Part shown: piece by piece, positions 1 to 8,520 of the stretch | Numbering within the stretch: the stretch's first letter is position 1 | Layout: each line of letters begins with the position of its first letter | Source of the DNA: CAVQFO01 sp963711725 | Lineage (GTDB): Bacteria; Pseudomonadota; Gammaproteobacteria; Nitrococcales; Aquisalimonadaceae | Length of the DNA: 64,000 nt | Reading direction: 5' to 3' | NCBI GenBank assembly: GCA_963711725.1 | Contig: CAVQFO010000024.1 | Location: forward strand, 124,001 to 188,000 | Notes under the pieces: model-generated | What the model was told of the DNA's origin: nothing | Database searches by the model: none | What the model saw: the letters and a program-made list of their open reading frames with translations, nothing else | Program-made: the position numbers and the translations under genes

Positions 1-14
1 TAGTCCGCGTCCAA

Positions 15-776
15 TCACAACGGCAGGTTCACCACGTGCATCCGGCCTCCCACCTGCACGGCCAACCGCAGCATTTTCGCCGATTTGGCCTCGTCCTTTC
101 CCGGGAAGAACAAGTAGCCGTAAGCCAATTGGCCGTTCCCGATGCGCTGGTTCTGCAGGGATTCGCGGGCCAGATCGCCGCGTATGCGATCACCCAATTC
201 CTGATTCGCCTTGGCTCCGCCGGCTATCGCGCCCACGCTGGCTCCGGCCACCGCGCCCTTGCCCGCCGTTTCCGCGATGTTCTGGCCGGTCAGTACGCCC
301 ACCGCGAAACCGGCCACCGCACCGGCGGCCCCCAGCAGCACGGACGACTTCGCCCCGCCGCTCAAAGTGGAACCCACGCTGACGTTGCTCTTGACCCGTT
401 GATAGGCCTGGTCGGACGTCAGTAGCGGCCAGGCATTACCCTGGTTGTCCACCAGAAAGGTCTGGCTCGGGTCCACGGATACGGTCTTTCCGCTCTTGTT
501 GTCCACCACGAAGCGAACGGGAAGCAGCCCGGCTCCCCGCGCGTCGAAACCGAGCGCGGCCTTGGCCTGATCGGGATCGACATAGGCCTGGGCGATCAGT
601 TTTGCTCCGTCCACGTCCACCGCGTCGGCACGGGATTCGGGCAAGGGAACGGGGGCAACCCTCTCGCCGTAGCTGGAACAGGCCGTTAGCAGCAAGGCGG
701 ACAGAAACAACGCCAGAAACGACACGAAGCGCCGGGAGGCGCCCCTGGGAATACGCACCACAGTGAAACCTTCCAT
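15..776 (-). CDS. glycine-zipper lipoprotein
   Basis: Predicted outer-membrane or periplasmic lipoprotein of 253 residues. A basic stretch and a hydrophobic segment lead to a lipobox, LLTAC, with the lipidated cysteine at about residue 33. Residues about 148-188 form a Gly/Ala-rich glycine-zipper segment with GxxxG spacing (GAAGAVAGFAVG, GASVGAIAGG), typical of membrane-interacting lipoproteins. The start at 776 is chosen over an upstream ATG at 836 because it leaves a normal signal peptide and has GGGAG about 8 nt upstream. The exact role is not recognised. Confidence 0.8.
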   Translation of the reverse strand: MEGFTVVRIPRGASRRFVSFLALFLSALLLTACSSYGERVAPVPLPESRADAVDVDGAKLIAQAYVDPDQAKAALGFDARGAGLLPVRFVVDNKSGKTVSVDPSQTFLVDNQGNAWPLLTSDQAYQRVKSNVSVGSTLSGGAKSSVLLGAAGAVAGFAVGVLTGQNIAETAGKGAVAGASVGAIAGGAKANQELGDRIRGDLARESLQNQRIGNGQLAYGYLFFPGKDEAKSAKMLRLAVQVGGRMHVVNLPL

Positions 777-990
777 CGCCACACTCCCAAAAAGTGCCCC
801 GGGAAACGCGGGCTGTCCGCCGAACCAAGTCGGCATCCATTAGATATGCGGCCCGCATCGCAAGTTCCCCAGTCGCAGCCGACCATGTGTATGAAGACCG
901 GGCTCCCGGTCCTCCCCATTCCGGGGCCCCTGTTTCATAATTGGTGCACTGCAGCGCATAATGGCCGGCCTCCAACCACGCGAGGCTGCC

Positions 991-1473
991 ATGGACTTCG
1001 ACAACGACCCCCGCCTGCGACGCATCGACATGAGTTTCTATCGACGGTCCTTCGTAACGGGAGAGACCAACGAAAACCGCCTGCGGATTCAGTATTACTT
1101 CCGGGACGATGACGGGCACCTGTTCGCGGACATCTGGTTCGGCCCGGAAGCCGAAGGGCCGCCGGATTTCGCCCACGGCGGAGCGCTGGCGGCAATACTC
1201 GACGAGGCCATGGGCGTCATGGCCTGGTTCAACAAACATCCCGTGGTCACCGTCAACATCGGCATCGACTACCGCAGCCTGATGCCGCTGGAACACGAAG
1301 CCGTGCTTGAGACCTGGATCGAGCGCACCGAAGGCCGCAAGATCTACACCTACGGCGAGATCCGCTGCACCGATGGCACTGTGGTTACCAGTGCCCAGGG
1401 CCTGTTCCTGACCTTGCCCATGGAAAAGTTCGGTGCCCACCGGGAATTCATCGCGAGGCACTACGGCTTGTAG
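991..1473 (+). CDS. PaaI-type hotdog thioesterase
   Basis: Hotdog-fold acyl-CoA thioesterase of 160 residues from the ATG at 991, which has GAGG just upstream; an in-frame ATG at 961 is the alternative. The motif HGGALAAILDEAMG near the middle is the usual PaaI-like signature, with the histidine-glycine pair and the acidic residue in the hot-dog helix. Such proteins hydrolyse acyl- or aryl-CoA thioesters; the substrate cannot be read from sequence. Its last 26 bases overlap the 3' end of the convergent antiporter gene. Confidence 0.82.
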   Translation: MDFDNDPRLRRIDMSFYRRSFVTGETNENRLRIQYYFRDDDGHLFADIWFGPEAEGPPDFAHGGALAAILDEAMGVMAWFNKHPVVTVNIGIDYRSLMPLEHEAVLETWIERTEGRKIYTYGEIRCTDGTVVTSAQGLFLTLPMEKFGAHREFIARHYGL

Positions 1474-2710
1474 CCGTGCGGCGTGAATACCATGCCATCG
1501 ATGGCCTTGCCGACAAGCCGTGCAGAAAGATCGACAAGGTGATGACGATCAGGGTAATCGAAAGGATGTCCAGCCCTACGGGTTGGGGCACGCCGTGCCG
1601 GATGGCGAACATCAGGTAGTACAGCGAGCCGATACCCCGCACGCCGAACCAGGCCATCATTTGCCGCGTTCGGGCCGGGGCGGCGCTGCCGGCGAGACCC
1701 AGGGCAACGCTGACGGGTCGAGCCACCAGGAACAGAAAGGCGGCGCACGCCACGGCCCGCCAGCTCCAGGAATTCGCGAACAGGCTACCGCCGATGAGAA
1801 CCACCAGCGCCAGTTCGCTGAGCCGCTCCAACTGTTCGTTGAAGGTCAGGGCGTGCCCCGACATGGACATGGTGCCGCCCCGACCGCCGGGGTCGTCCCG
1901 CATCAGGCGCTGTTCCGTCTGGCGCAATGTCACGGCCGCCACGAACACGGCAAGAAAGCCGTAGGCGTGGCACAGCACGGTTACGCCGTAGACCACGCCC
2001 ACGAAGCCCAGCCCCAGAAAATCCGGCAGCCATTCGCTGGCCAGGCGCGACCGCAGCCGATGTATGGCGTGCGCCATGATTCGGCCGCCGGCCACGCCGA
2101 AGGCCACGCCCGCCGCACAGGCCCAAATCACATCCAGCCATAGCCACCGCATGGCGGACGGGCCGATCTCGTGCAACCCCAACAGGCCCAGCCCCAGCAT
2201 CACGAACGGAAATGCGGTGCCGTCGTTCAACCCGGCCTCGCCGGTCAGACCGAAGCGCAGGCGCTCATGGTCATGGGGATGGCGGATCTGCACCTCCGTG
2301 GCGAGCACCGGGTCCGTGGGGGCAAGGATGGCACCCAGCAGCACGGCCGCCCCCCAGGACATGCCCATCAGCCAATGGCCGAACGCCGCCATCAGCCCCA
2401 CGGAAGCCGTCATGGAGATCAGCGCCAGCCGGATCGGCAGGCGCCAGCGCGCGTACTTCAGAGGAAGCTGGAACTTCAACCCCGCGCTGAACAGCGATAC
2501 CAGCACCGCGCCCTCGGCAATCACCTCCAGCACGGCCGATTGCTTCAGCGGGTTGAAATGGAACAGATAAAGGCCGGTCGGCCCCACGATCAGGCCCACC
2601 ACCAGGTAGACCATGGCGGTGGTGACCGGAAGCCGCTTCAAGAGCCAGAAGGAAAACCCCACGGCCAGCAACAGCAAGCCGAGCAGGGTGAACCAGGTTG
2701 CATTACTCAT
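1448..2710 (-). CDS. NhaP-type cation/proton antiporter (CPA1)
   Basis: Inner-membrane sodium (or potassium)/proton antiporter of 420 residues, with about 12 hydrophobic segments along its whole length. LAPTDPVLATEVQ and GEAGLNDGTAFPFV are the CPA1 membrane motifs with the essential aspartates, and FGVRGIGSLYY is the conserved late helix. I chose the ATG at 2710 (MSNATWF), which begins directly at the first helix; an ATG seven codons upstream also exists. The gene is convergent with the thioesterase and their stop regions overlap by 26 nt. It probably serves pH and sodium homeostasis, which would suit a salt- or alkali-tolerant host (inference). Confidence 0.88.
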   Translation of the reverse strand: MSNATWFTLLGLLLLAVGFSFWLLKRLPVTTAMVYLVVGLIVGPTGLYLFHFNPLKQSAVLEVIAEGAVLVSLFSAGLKFQLPLKYARWRLPIRLALISMTASVGLMAAFGHWLMGMSWGAAVLLGAILAPTDPVLATEVQIRHPHDHERLRFGLTGEAGLNDGTAFPFVMLGLGLLGLHEIGPSAMRWLWLDVIWACAAGVAFGVAGGRIMAHAIHRLRSRLASEWLPDFLGLGFVGVVYGVTVLCHAYGFLAVFVAAVTLRQTEQRLMRDDPGGRGGTMSMSGHALTFNEQLERLSELALVVLIGGSLFANSWSWRAVACAAFLFLVARPVSVALGLAGSAAPARTRQMMAWFGVRGIGSLYYLMFAIRHGVPQPVGLDILSITLIVITLSIFLHGLSARPSMAWYSRRTATSRSASR

Positions 2711-2848
2711 TGACCGCCCGTCTCCGGCCAAACCAGGATTTCATCCATGGCGCCTCCGATTGCCCGTGTGCCCTGGCGGAGCACTATACGGATCGGGGGC
2801 GCGAATTCACCTGTCTCAGCGATGCGACGGACGGTTGCACCGGGTTCT

Positions 2849-3130
2849 GGGGAGACGCTGATTTACTCACACGGCCGCGTTACGGCCTGAGAAGCCGGCA
2901 TGGTAGGCGCGCCGCGCAGCGCAGCGCAGCGCCATAGTCGCTCTACGGTCAAGCGGCGCAACACCCCAGGGCGGCTTCTCAGGCCGTAACCCGAAGGGCT
3001 CAGCCCTGTTTTGGCCCCTGGCGGTGTTGCGCCACCGGCCCCGTAGCGACGGCTACGCGACCGCCACCGCGCCTACCCAGATGACCAAAACAGACCTGAG
3101 CGCGGACGCGTGAATAAACTCAGCGTCTCC
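2849..3130. repeat. MITE-like palindromic element with terminal inverted repeats
   Basis: A noncoding unit of about 280 bp with imperfect terminal inverted repeats. The left end has GGAGACGCTGATTTACTCAC at 2851-2870, and the reverse complement of 3101-3130 reads GGAGACGCTGAGTTTATTCA and onward. Inside are nested inverted repeats: TTACGGCCTGAGAAGCCG at 2880-2897 pairs perfectly with 2972-2989; GGCGCAACACC at 2955-2965 with 3023-3033; GGTAGGCGC at 2902-2910 with 3069-3077. No ORF is plausible. The right end abuts the TAG stop of the enoyl-CoA hydratase gene. This explains almost the whole 2.7-3.1 kb gap. Confidence 0.75.
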
Positions 3131-3889
3131 CTAGCGACGCGACGCGAAGAACGCCTCCACGGCGGCCCGATGCTCGGGCGAGGCCAGACGCCGGGCGAAA
3201 GCGGCTGCCTCGGTATCGATAATCCCGTGCAGGCGCCGGCGTTCGGCTTCGGGCTTCATCAGGGCCTTGGTCTCGGCCAGGGACTCCGGCGGCAACCCGG
3301 CAAGCCGGGCGCAGACGGCGGCGGCGCGGCGCTCAAGTTCCGAGGGCGCGCAGACCTCCCCCACGATGCCAAGCCGCCGGGCCTGTTCGGCATCGAACGG
3401 CTCGCCCAGCATCAATGCCCGCGCCGCGGCGGCGTGTCCGGCCATGCGGGGAAGCAGGTAGGAACTGGCGAACTCCGGGACCAGGCCCAAGGGCACGAAC
3501 GGCAGGGCAAAGGTAGCATCCGAGGCAGCCAGCACCAGATCGCAGTGCATGAGTACCGTGGTGCCGATGCCGATGGCATTGCCCTCAACGGCGGCCACGA
3601 GCGGCTTCGGAAAATCCACCACCAGATGCAGGAAACGGATCAGCGGCAGCTCGGCCAGGCCCGTGCCCTGCCGCACCACCTGCTGGAAATCGGCCAGATC
3701 ATTGCCGCTGGTGAAGTTGCCGCCGGAACCCGCCAGCAGCACGGTGCGAACCTCGCCGGAGGCGGCCGAAGCCAGGGCGGTGCAGACGGCATCGTACATG
3801 TCCTGGGTCAGCGCGTTCTTCTTGTCCGGCCGGGACAAGCGGATGGTGAGAACGTAATCCTGGAGCGTGGTTTCCACGTGGGCGTCCAT
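3131..3889 (-). CDS. enoyl-CoA hydratase/isomerase
   Basis: Crotonase-family protein of 252 residues, the normal size. The segment LAGSGGNFTSGNDLADF is the first oxyanion-hole region, and VEGNAIGIGTTVLMHCDLVLA carries the second glycine and the substrate-pocket helix. LGLVPEFASSYLLPRMAG is the position of the catalytic acidic residues; here the glutamate of VPEFAS is kept, so hydratase or isomerase activity on an acyl-CoA is plausible. It stands alone between the repeat element and the divergent pyrophosphatase. The physiological substrate is unknown. Confidence 0.88.
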   Translation of the reverse strand: MDAHVETTLQDYVLTIRLSRPDKKNALTQDMYDAVCTALASAASGEVRTVLLAGSGGNFTSGNDLADFQQVVRQGTGLAELPLIRFLHLVVDFPKPLVAAVEGNAIGIGTTVLMHCDLVLAASDATFALPFVPLGLVPEFASSYLLPRMAGHAAAARALMLGEPFDAEQARRLGIVGEVCAPSELERRAAAVCARLAGLPPESLAETKALMKPEAERRRLHGIIDTEAAAFARRLASPEHRAAVEAFFASRR

Positions 3890-4086
3890 AGGGCCTCCGG
3901 GCGGGTATGAGTGGCACTAAACAAACACGGGGCGTGCCACCGCGCAAGCGTTTCGAACCAGCCGGTGCGGCGTCTTCGGGCCGGCGTATTGAGAAATGCC
4001 GCGACGGACGCATCTCCCCAGGGGCGGCGACGCCGTCCCGGAGCCGCCGGTCGGCAGCCTCCGAACTCAATCCCTTGGGAGAAACC

Positions 4087-4707
4087 ATGAGCAACAAGGC
4101 AACGTTCGCCCAATGGAGGCCGCACCCGTGGCATGGGCTCGGCCCCGGAGCCCATGCACCCACCGTGGTCACCGCCTTCATCGAGATCACACCCTTCGAT
4201 CTGATCAAGTACGAGATCGACAAGGCGTCGGGCTTTCTCCGCGTGGACCGACCCCAGCGAACATCATCGCTGCCGCCGGCTCTGTATGGCTTCATTCCCC
4301 GGACTCTCGCCGGCGAGCGTGTGGGAAAGCTGATGGCCGGGGCCGAGCGCGGGGACAATGACCCGCTGGACATATGCGTGTTGAGCGAGCGCCCCATTGA
4401 TAGAGCGGAGGTGCTGCTGGACGCCCGGGTGATCGGCGGCATCCCCATGCTCGACGACGGCGAGGCAGACGACAAGATCATCGCCGTATTGCGCAACGAC
4501 GATGTGTGGGGCCACGTGAAGGAAATCGATGATATCCCGCTGGCCCTGACCCAGCGACTACTGCACTACTTCTCGACGTACAAACTGATCCCCGGCCGGG
4601 AGTCGAACGTCCGGGTGGGCGAAATCTATGGCCGCCTCCATGCGGAAGCGGTCATCAATGCCGCGCTGAGCGATTATGCGGAGCGATTCCCCGCCGCTGT
4701 GGAGTAG
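4087..4707 (+). CDS. ppa: inorganic pyrophosphatase (family I)
   Basis: Soluble Mg-dependent pyrophosphatase of 206 residues that hydrolyses PPi to phosphate and pulls biosynthetic reactions forward. GDNDPLDICVLSE near residue 90 matches the family I metal-binding signature (D-x-D-P-x-D), and KYEIDKASGFLRVDR contains the conserved Lys and Glu of the active site. The ATG at 4087 is preferred over upstream in-frame codons because family homology begins there and GGGAG lies just before it. It is divergent from the enoyl-CoA hydratase gene and convergent with the hemerythrin gene, so it is probably monocistronic. Confidence 0.9.
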   Translation: MSNKATFAQWRPHPWHGLGPGAHAPTVVTAFIEITPFDLIKYEIDKASGFLRVDRPQRTSSLPPALYGFIPRTLAGERVGKLMAGAERGDNDPLDICVLSERPIDRAEVLLDARVIGGIPMLDDGEADDKIIAVLRNDDVWGHVKEIDDIPLALTQRLLHYFSTYKLIPGRESNVRVGEIYGRLHAEAVINAALSDYAERFPAAVE

Positions 4708-4719
4708 ACCCGAGGCTTC

Positions 4720-5253
4720 TCAGCCGATGTACTCGCGCAGGGTCACGAACCGTTCACGCGCGTGGGCATTGAGCCCCCGGCCGGCGGCCTTTTCCACCAG
4801 CGTTTCACACTCCTGCCAGTCGTCGGCGGTCAGGTCATTCTCCAGCTTCGGGAACACCTCGGCCTCTTCCCGCTCCATATGATGATACTGCTTGGCCATA
4901 TAGGCATGGCCCAGGTTCACCAACAGGTCGCGACCGACCACCGCACCGTCGAGCACGTCTTCCACGGCCTCAAGGAACTCCAGCCCCAGCAGCCGTAGCT
5001 CGCCGTGTTCCGCGCTCAGCGCCCGCACCACGCGCGTGGCGTCCCGGTTGCGTTGCACCAGCCGCTGGTACAGCAGGTCCTCCCGCACGTGATGGAACAG
5101 ATCCGGATATTGGGTCATGTAGTGCATGGCGTCGCGTAGCAACTCGTAGTCCGCATCCTCTTCCGTTTCCGCGGCGTCGAGCTGTTCATCGATCACCTGG
5201 AGGATGCGGCGGACATCACGATGCTCCGCTCTCAACTGTTCAATCATGGTCAT
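4720..5253 (-). CDS. hemerythrin domain protein
   Basis: Cytosolic hemerythrin-like protein of 177 residues that should bind a di-iron centre. The ligand pattern is visible in order: EHRDVRR near the start, HHVRED at about residue 70, EHGELR at about 95, then HHMEREEAEVFP, which matches the H-x3-E ligand helix. Such proteins sense or carry oxygen or nitric oxide, or store iron. The start at 5253 (MTMIEQL) has GGAG about 12 nt upstream; the ATG at 5247 is the alternative. It is convergent with the pyrophosphatase gene. A second hemerythrin lies at 31670. Confidence 0.85.
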   Translation of the reverse strand: MTMIEQLRAEHRDVRRILQVIDEQLDAAETEEDADYELLRDAMHYMTQYPDLFHHVREDLLYQRLVQRNRDATRVVRALSAEHGELRLLGLEFLEAVEDVLDGAVVGRDLLVNLGHAYMAKQYHHMEREEAEVFPKLENDLTADDWQECETLVEKAAGRGLNAHARERFVTLREYIG

Positions 5254-5419
5254 ATCGTAATCGCGCTCCTGTCGGGTCCGCTCAAGCCGGGACACGCTTC
5301 CTGCCTTCCCGTCTCATTGTGCGGCAGGTGCCCGGCCCATGGTCTTGCCTCAGATCAAGAGGCCAGGCCACCGGCAGGTGTAAAAACAACGGACAGGCAT
5401 TCGTGGGAGGACGCCAGCA

Positions 5420-5668
5420 ATGACCCGGCAAGCGCAGACACCCGACGTCGGCAGTCCCGACCCGGAACGCCGTAACTCGCCGATCATGCAGCCCATGGAC
5501 GAGGAGGAGCGGCCGGAGACCCTGGACGACGCCCTTGCGGGCGGCGCCTGTTACTTCAACGACAAGGCCTACCCGGCGGGCAGTCACGTCCGCAGCGGCT
5601 CGGCGCTGCTGCGGTGCGTGGACGGGGTTTGGGAGGAAGTGGGCCCGGCGGACCCGGACAACCCATAG
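5420..5668 (+). CDS. small conserved protein, DUF1496-like
   Basis: A protein of 82 residues with a strong ribosome site (GGGAGGA about 8 nt before the ATG). The first half is acidic and probably disordered. The second half, CYFNDKAYPAGSHVRSG followed by LLRCVDGVWEEV, has two cysteines flanking a short beta-rich unit, as in DUF1496-type small proteins. There is no signal peptide. Function is unknown. Confidence 0.6.
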   Translation: MTRQAQTPDVGSPDPERRNSPIMQPMDEEERPETLDDALAGGACYFNDKAYPAGSHVRSGSALLRCVDGVWEEVGPADPDNP

Positions 5669-5680
5669 TCGAGCCTGCGC

Positions 5681-6019
5681 TCAGCGGACGGCCGCGGCCA
5701 CCAGGTCAAGGCCCAGAAAAACGCTGAGCAGCACCACATTCAACGCCCAGAATACGGTGAGGCCGCGGGCCAGATACGCCCACATTTCCCGGTCCACATT
5801 GAATGCGCAGCGCCAGACCGATACCACGATCCATACGGTGTAGACGGCCACCACCGCCAACATGATCAGGTAGTAAATCGCGCTCATGCCGGCGAACGCC
5901 ACCGGCGCGGCCAGCAGCGCCGTCAGAATCGCGCTACCCAGCACACCGTACAACCAATACACCACCCACAGGCGCCCGCGCCCCTGCCAGAATCTGTGCA
6001 CAAAAATCTCTTCACTCAT
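5681..6019 (-). CDS. small integral membrane protein
   Basis: A protein of 112 residues starting MSEEIFVHRFWQGRGRLW, with three or four predicted membrane helices: residues about 18-42 (VVYWLYGVLGSAILTALLAA), 47-68 (YYLIMLAVVAVYTVWIVVSV) and 85-108. A conserved-looking WRCAFNVD loop lies between helices. It resembles uncharacterised inner-membrane proteins with the pattern W-R-C-A-x-N. Function is unknown; the start at 6019 is chosen over an ATG eight codons upstream. Confidence 0.65.
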   Translation of the reverse strand: MSEEIFVHRFWQGRGRLWVVYWLYGVLGSAILTALLAAPVAFAGMSAIYYLIMLAVVAVYTVWIVVSVWRCAFNVDREMWAYLARGLTVFWALNVVLLSVFLGLDLVAAAVR

Positions 6020-6082
6020 GCTCTCTCCCTCCATCGGCGTCATCTTGCCGGCCCCTTCAGGCTGTATAAGTTTAGCTCCACT

Positions 6083-7000
6083 TCAGGCCGCCCGCTCCCG
6101 TTCCCAGGGCGGCACCGGCGTGAACTGCTCGGCGAGAAAGTCCACAAACGCCCTCACTTTGGGCGACAGGTGCCGCCGGTGCGGATAGAGCACGTAATAG
6201 GCGGACTTCTCATGGGTGTACTGGGGCAGCACAGGCACCAACCGGCCCGCCCGAATGTCGGGCGCCACCAGCCATGTGGATAGCCGGGCCAGACCCGCTC
6301 CACCCAGGGCCGCGGCATATAGCGCGTCGGCGGTATTGGCCTGGAAGTTGCCGGAGACGTGCAGCACGCGGCTATCCTCCTTGCCCTCGAACTCCCAGTC
6401 GTTGAAGCGGGATACCGTGTATAGCGTCAGGCAATTGTGGTTCAGCAGGTCCTCCGGCGACTTGGGCATCCCATGGGCCTGGATATAGGCCGGGGCCGCA
6501 CAGATGATCCGACGGTTCACGGCCAGCTTGCGCGCGATCAGGCTGGGGTCATCCACCTGCTCCTGCAGCCGGATGACCGCGTCGAAGCCTTCCTCGACCA
6601 CGTCCACCGGCCGGTCGGTGAGTTCGATCTGCAATTCCAGATCCGGATAGTGCTCCAGAAACGTATTGAGCCGAGGCAGCACTTCGCCACGGGCAAAAGC
6701 CGCCGTGGCGCTGACCTTCAAGCGCCCGCGAACCTGCTCACGCAGAGAGGCGACCGTCTCCTCGGCTTCCTCGATGGCGTCGACGATACGCTTGCACCGT
6801 TCGTGGAACAACTCGCCGGCCTCGGTGAGGTGGATATGCCGGGTGCTGCGATTGAAGAGCCGAACGCCAAGGCGATCCTCCAGACGCTGAATCTGCTTGC
6901 TGACGGCTGAAGGCGTGAGGTCAAGGGCTCGGCCGGCAGCGGAAAAGCTGCCCTGCTCCACGGCGCCGATGAAGATCTTCATCTCAGCGGTCTTGTCCAT
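6083..7000 (-). CDS. LysR-family transcriptional regulator
   Basis: Regulator of 305 residues. The N-terminal winged helix-turn-helix (about residues 3-60: MKIFIGAVEQGSFSAAGRAL, then SAVSKQIQRLEDRLGVRLF) is the canonical LysR DNA-binding head, followed by a substrate-binding-protein-like effector domain (about 90-295). LysR proteins usually control a divergent neighbour, but the next gene upstream is on the same strand, so the target is unclear. The 190-bp gap upstream holds an orphan terminator-like hairpin. Confidence 0.88.
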   Translation of the reverse strand: MDKTAEMKIFIGAVEQGSFSAAGRALDLTPSAVSKQIQRLEDRLGVRLFNRSTRHIHLTEAGELFHERCKRIVDAIEEAEETVASLREQVRGRLKVSATAAFARGEVLPRLNTFLEHYPDLELQIELTDRPVDVVEEGFDAVIRLQEQVDDPSLIARKLAVNRRIICAAPAYIQAHGMPKSPEDLLNHNCLTLYTVSRFNDWEFEGKEDSRVLHVSGNFQANTADALYAAALGGAGLARLSTWLVAPDIRAGRLVPVLPQYTHEKSAYYVLYPHRRHLSPKVRAFVDFLAEQFTPVPPWERERAA

Positions 7001-7140
7001 GACGGCTCCAGGATTCGTGAATGTTGGGAATAAATCCTATGCCGCTCGCCAGGATTTTCAAGCGCCGTTCGGCAGGTAAGCTTGGTTCCAATGATCGAGG
7101 GCATCTCCCTGATCAGTTTGCTTCTCCTCCCTTATGTTTG

Positions 7141-7169
7141 GCCGGCCTTCCCCAGGTCGGCTTTTTTTT
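7141..7169 (+). terminator. orphan Rho-independent terminator-like hairpin
   Basis: GCCGGCCT (7141-7148), a five-base loop and AGGTCGGC (7154-7161) form an 8-bp stem with one G-U pair, followed by eight T residues on the plus strand. Both flanking genes are on the minus strand, so no known gene is terminated by it. It could end a small RNA that begins between 7001 and 7140. Read on the minus strand there is no T-tract after the stem. Confidence 0.5.
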
Positions 7170-7192
7170 CGGCCATGAAAGACAACGGCCGA

Positions 7193-8392
7193 TCAGGTTG
7201 CCGTCTCCCGGCGCGCCCCGGGGCCGGACGTTTTGCCGCCCGAACGAAACAACCCGGTCATCGCCACCAAACCGAACACAGGCCCCGGCACGAGCAGCCA
7301 GATGGCCCGGGGCCCCCAGGCGGGCCATGCGCTGGTCAGCAACTGGATGGACACAATAGAGATGGCGTACCCCACCGCGTTCTGAATCGCCAGCGCGCTG
7401 CCCACGTAGGCCGGCGGACAGGTGGAAGCCGCCAGGCTGGAGAATTGGGGCGAATCGGACGAGATGGACCAGCCCCACAGCAGCAGGACCGCTACGGTGG
7501 GCCAGCCCACCATGGGTGCCAACACGGGATAGAACAGGCACACCAGTCCGGAAATGCTGAGCAGCACGAAGGCGACCGGCGCCGAGCCCACCCGGCGGCT
7601 CACGCGTCCCCCCATGAAACAGCCAATGCCACCGGCGGCAATCACGCCGAAGGACAACAGGGATACCGCGGGCGAATCCGTGGTCGACCGGCCCAGCGCC
7701 AGGGCCGCCATCAGCGGGGTCAGGGTCCAGACGGCGTAGAGTTCCCAGATATGGCCCCAATAGCCCAAAACGGCGCCCCGGAACCGGCGATCGCGAAAGG
7801 CGGCCAGAACACCACCCGCCCGGCGCTGTCCCGCCGGATGCGCGTGAGGCCCTTCGCCGAGCCAGGCAACCATGGCGGCGGCGACCAATGCCAGCAGCGA
7901 TGAGGCGCTGACCACCAATCGCCAATCCAGCGTTCCACCGACAGCGTGCAGCAAGTGGGGCAGCGCCGTGCCGATCACGAGCATGCCCACCAGCCAACCG
8001 AGCGCCTGCCCCCGGGCCTCCGGCTCCCAGCTCACCACCAGCTTCATGCCCAGCGGGTAGACGCCGGCCAGGGCAAGCCCCGTCAGAAATCGCCACACCA
8101 AGCCGCCGTCCAGGCCACCCGACAACCAGGCGAACCCACCATTGGCCCAAGCACCGAACACCGCCGAGAACGTGAAAATACGGCTGGACGGCCAACGGTC
8201 CGCCAGGCCGCTCAGCGAAACGATCAGTGTGCCCGTAATGAAGCCGGCATTGACGCTGCTGGTCAGATAACCCAGTTCGGCGGTAGTCAGGCCCCACTGC
8301 CTGGCCAGATCCCCCGCCGCCGCGTTGGCGGAAAACCACAGCGATGTACCCAGGAGTTCGGCGACGACGATCAGCGCGACGGATTGCCTCAT
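7193..8392 (-). CDS. MFS transporter
   Basis: Major facilitator permease of 399 residues with about 12 membrane helices. The conserved loop 2-3 motif appears as SLSGLADRWPSSRIFTF (G-x-x-A-D-R-x-x-S-R), matching the family signature. SLWFSANAAAGDLARQW after helix 1 and a second half with GGRVSRRVGSAPV support full length. Substrate is unknown; the pattern resembles small-solute or drug-type permeases. It is divergent from the KefC-type antiporter and lies upstream of the LysR gene on the same strand. Confidence 0.85.
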   Translation of the reverse strand: MRQSVALIVVAELLGTSLWFSANAAAGDLARQWGLTTAELGYLTSSVNAGFITGTLIVSLSGLADRWPSSRIFTFSAVFGAWANGGFAWLSGGLDGGLVWRFLTGLALAGVYPLGMKLVVSWEPEARGQALGWLVGMLVIGTALPHLLHAVGGTLDWRLVVSASSLLALVAAAMVAWLGEGPHAHPAGQRRAGGVLAAFRDRRFRGAVLGYWGHIWELYAVWTLTPLMAALALGRSTTDSPAVSLLSFGVIAAGGIGCFMGGRVSRRVGSAPVAFVLLSISGLVCLFYPVLAPMVGWPTVAVLLLWGWSISSDSPQFSSLAASTCPPAYVGSALAIQNAVGYAISIVSIQLLTSAWPAWGPRAIWLLVPGPVFGLVAMTGLFRSGGKTSGPGARRETAT

Positions 8393-8520
8393 GGGAAAAC
8401 AATACGATGCCCCGGAGGAAACCGCGAGTCCCGGCCGCGAAAGCTGACAAACTCAGCGGCAAGGTGCGTACAATTCCGCCATCGCCAACACGGACCGTTT
8501 CCACCTCCGGGGGCCCCTGA

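Noticed and set aside
436..1461. 341-codon minus-strand ORF
   Set aside because: Antisense to the thioesterase; the second half is low-complexity Arg-rich shadow sequence.
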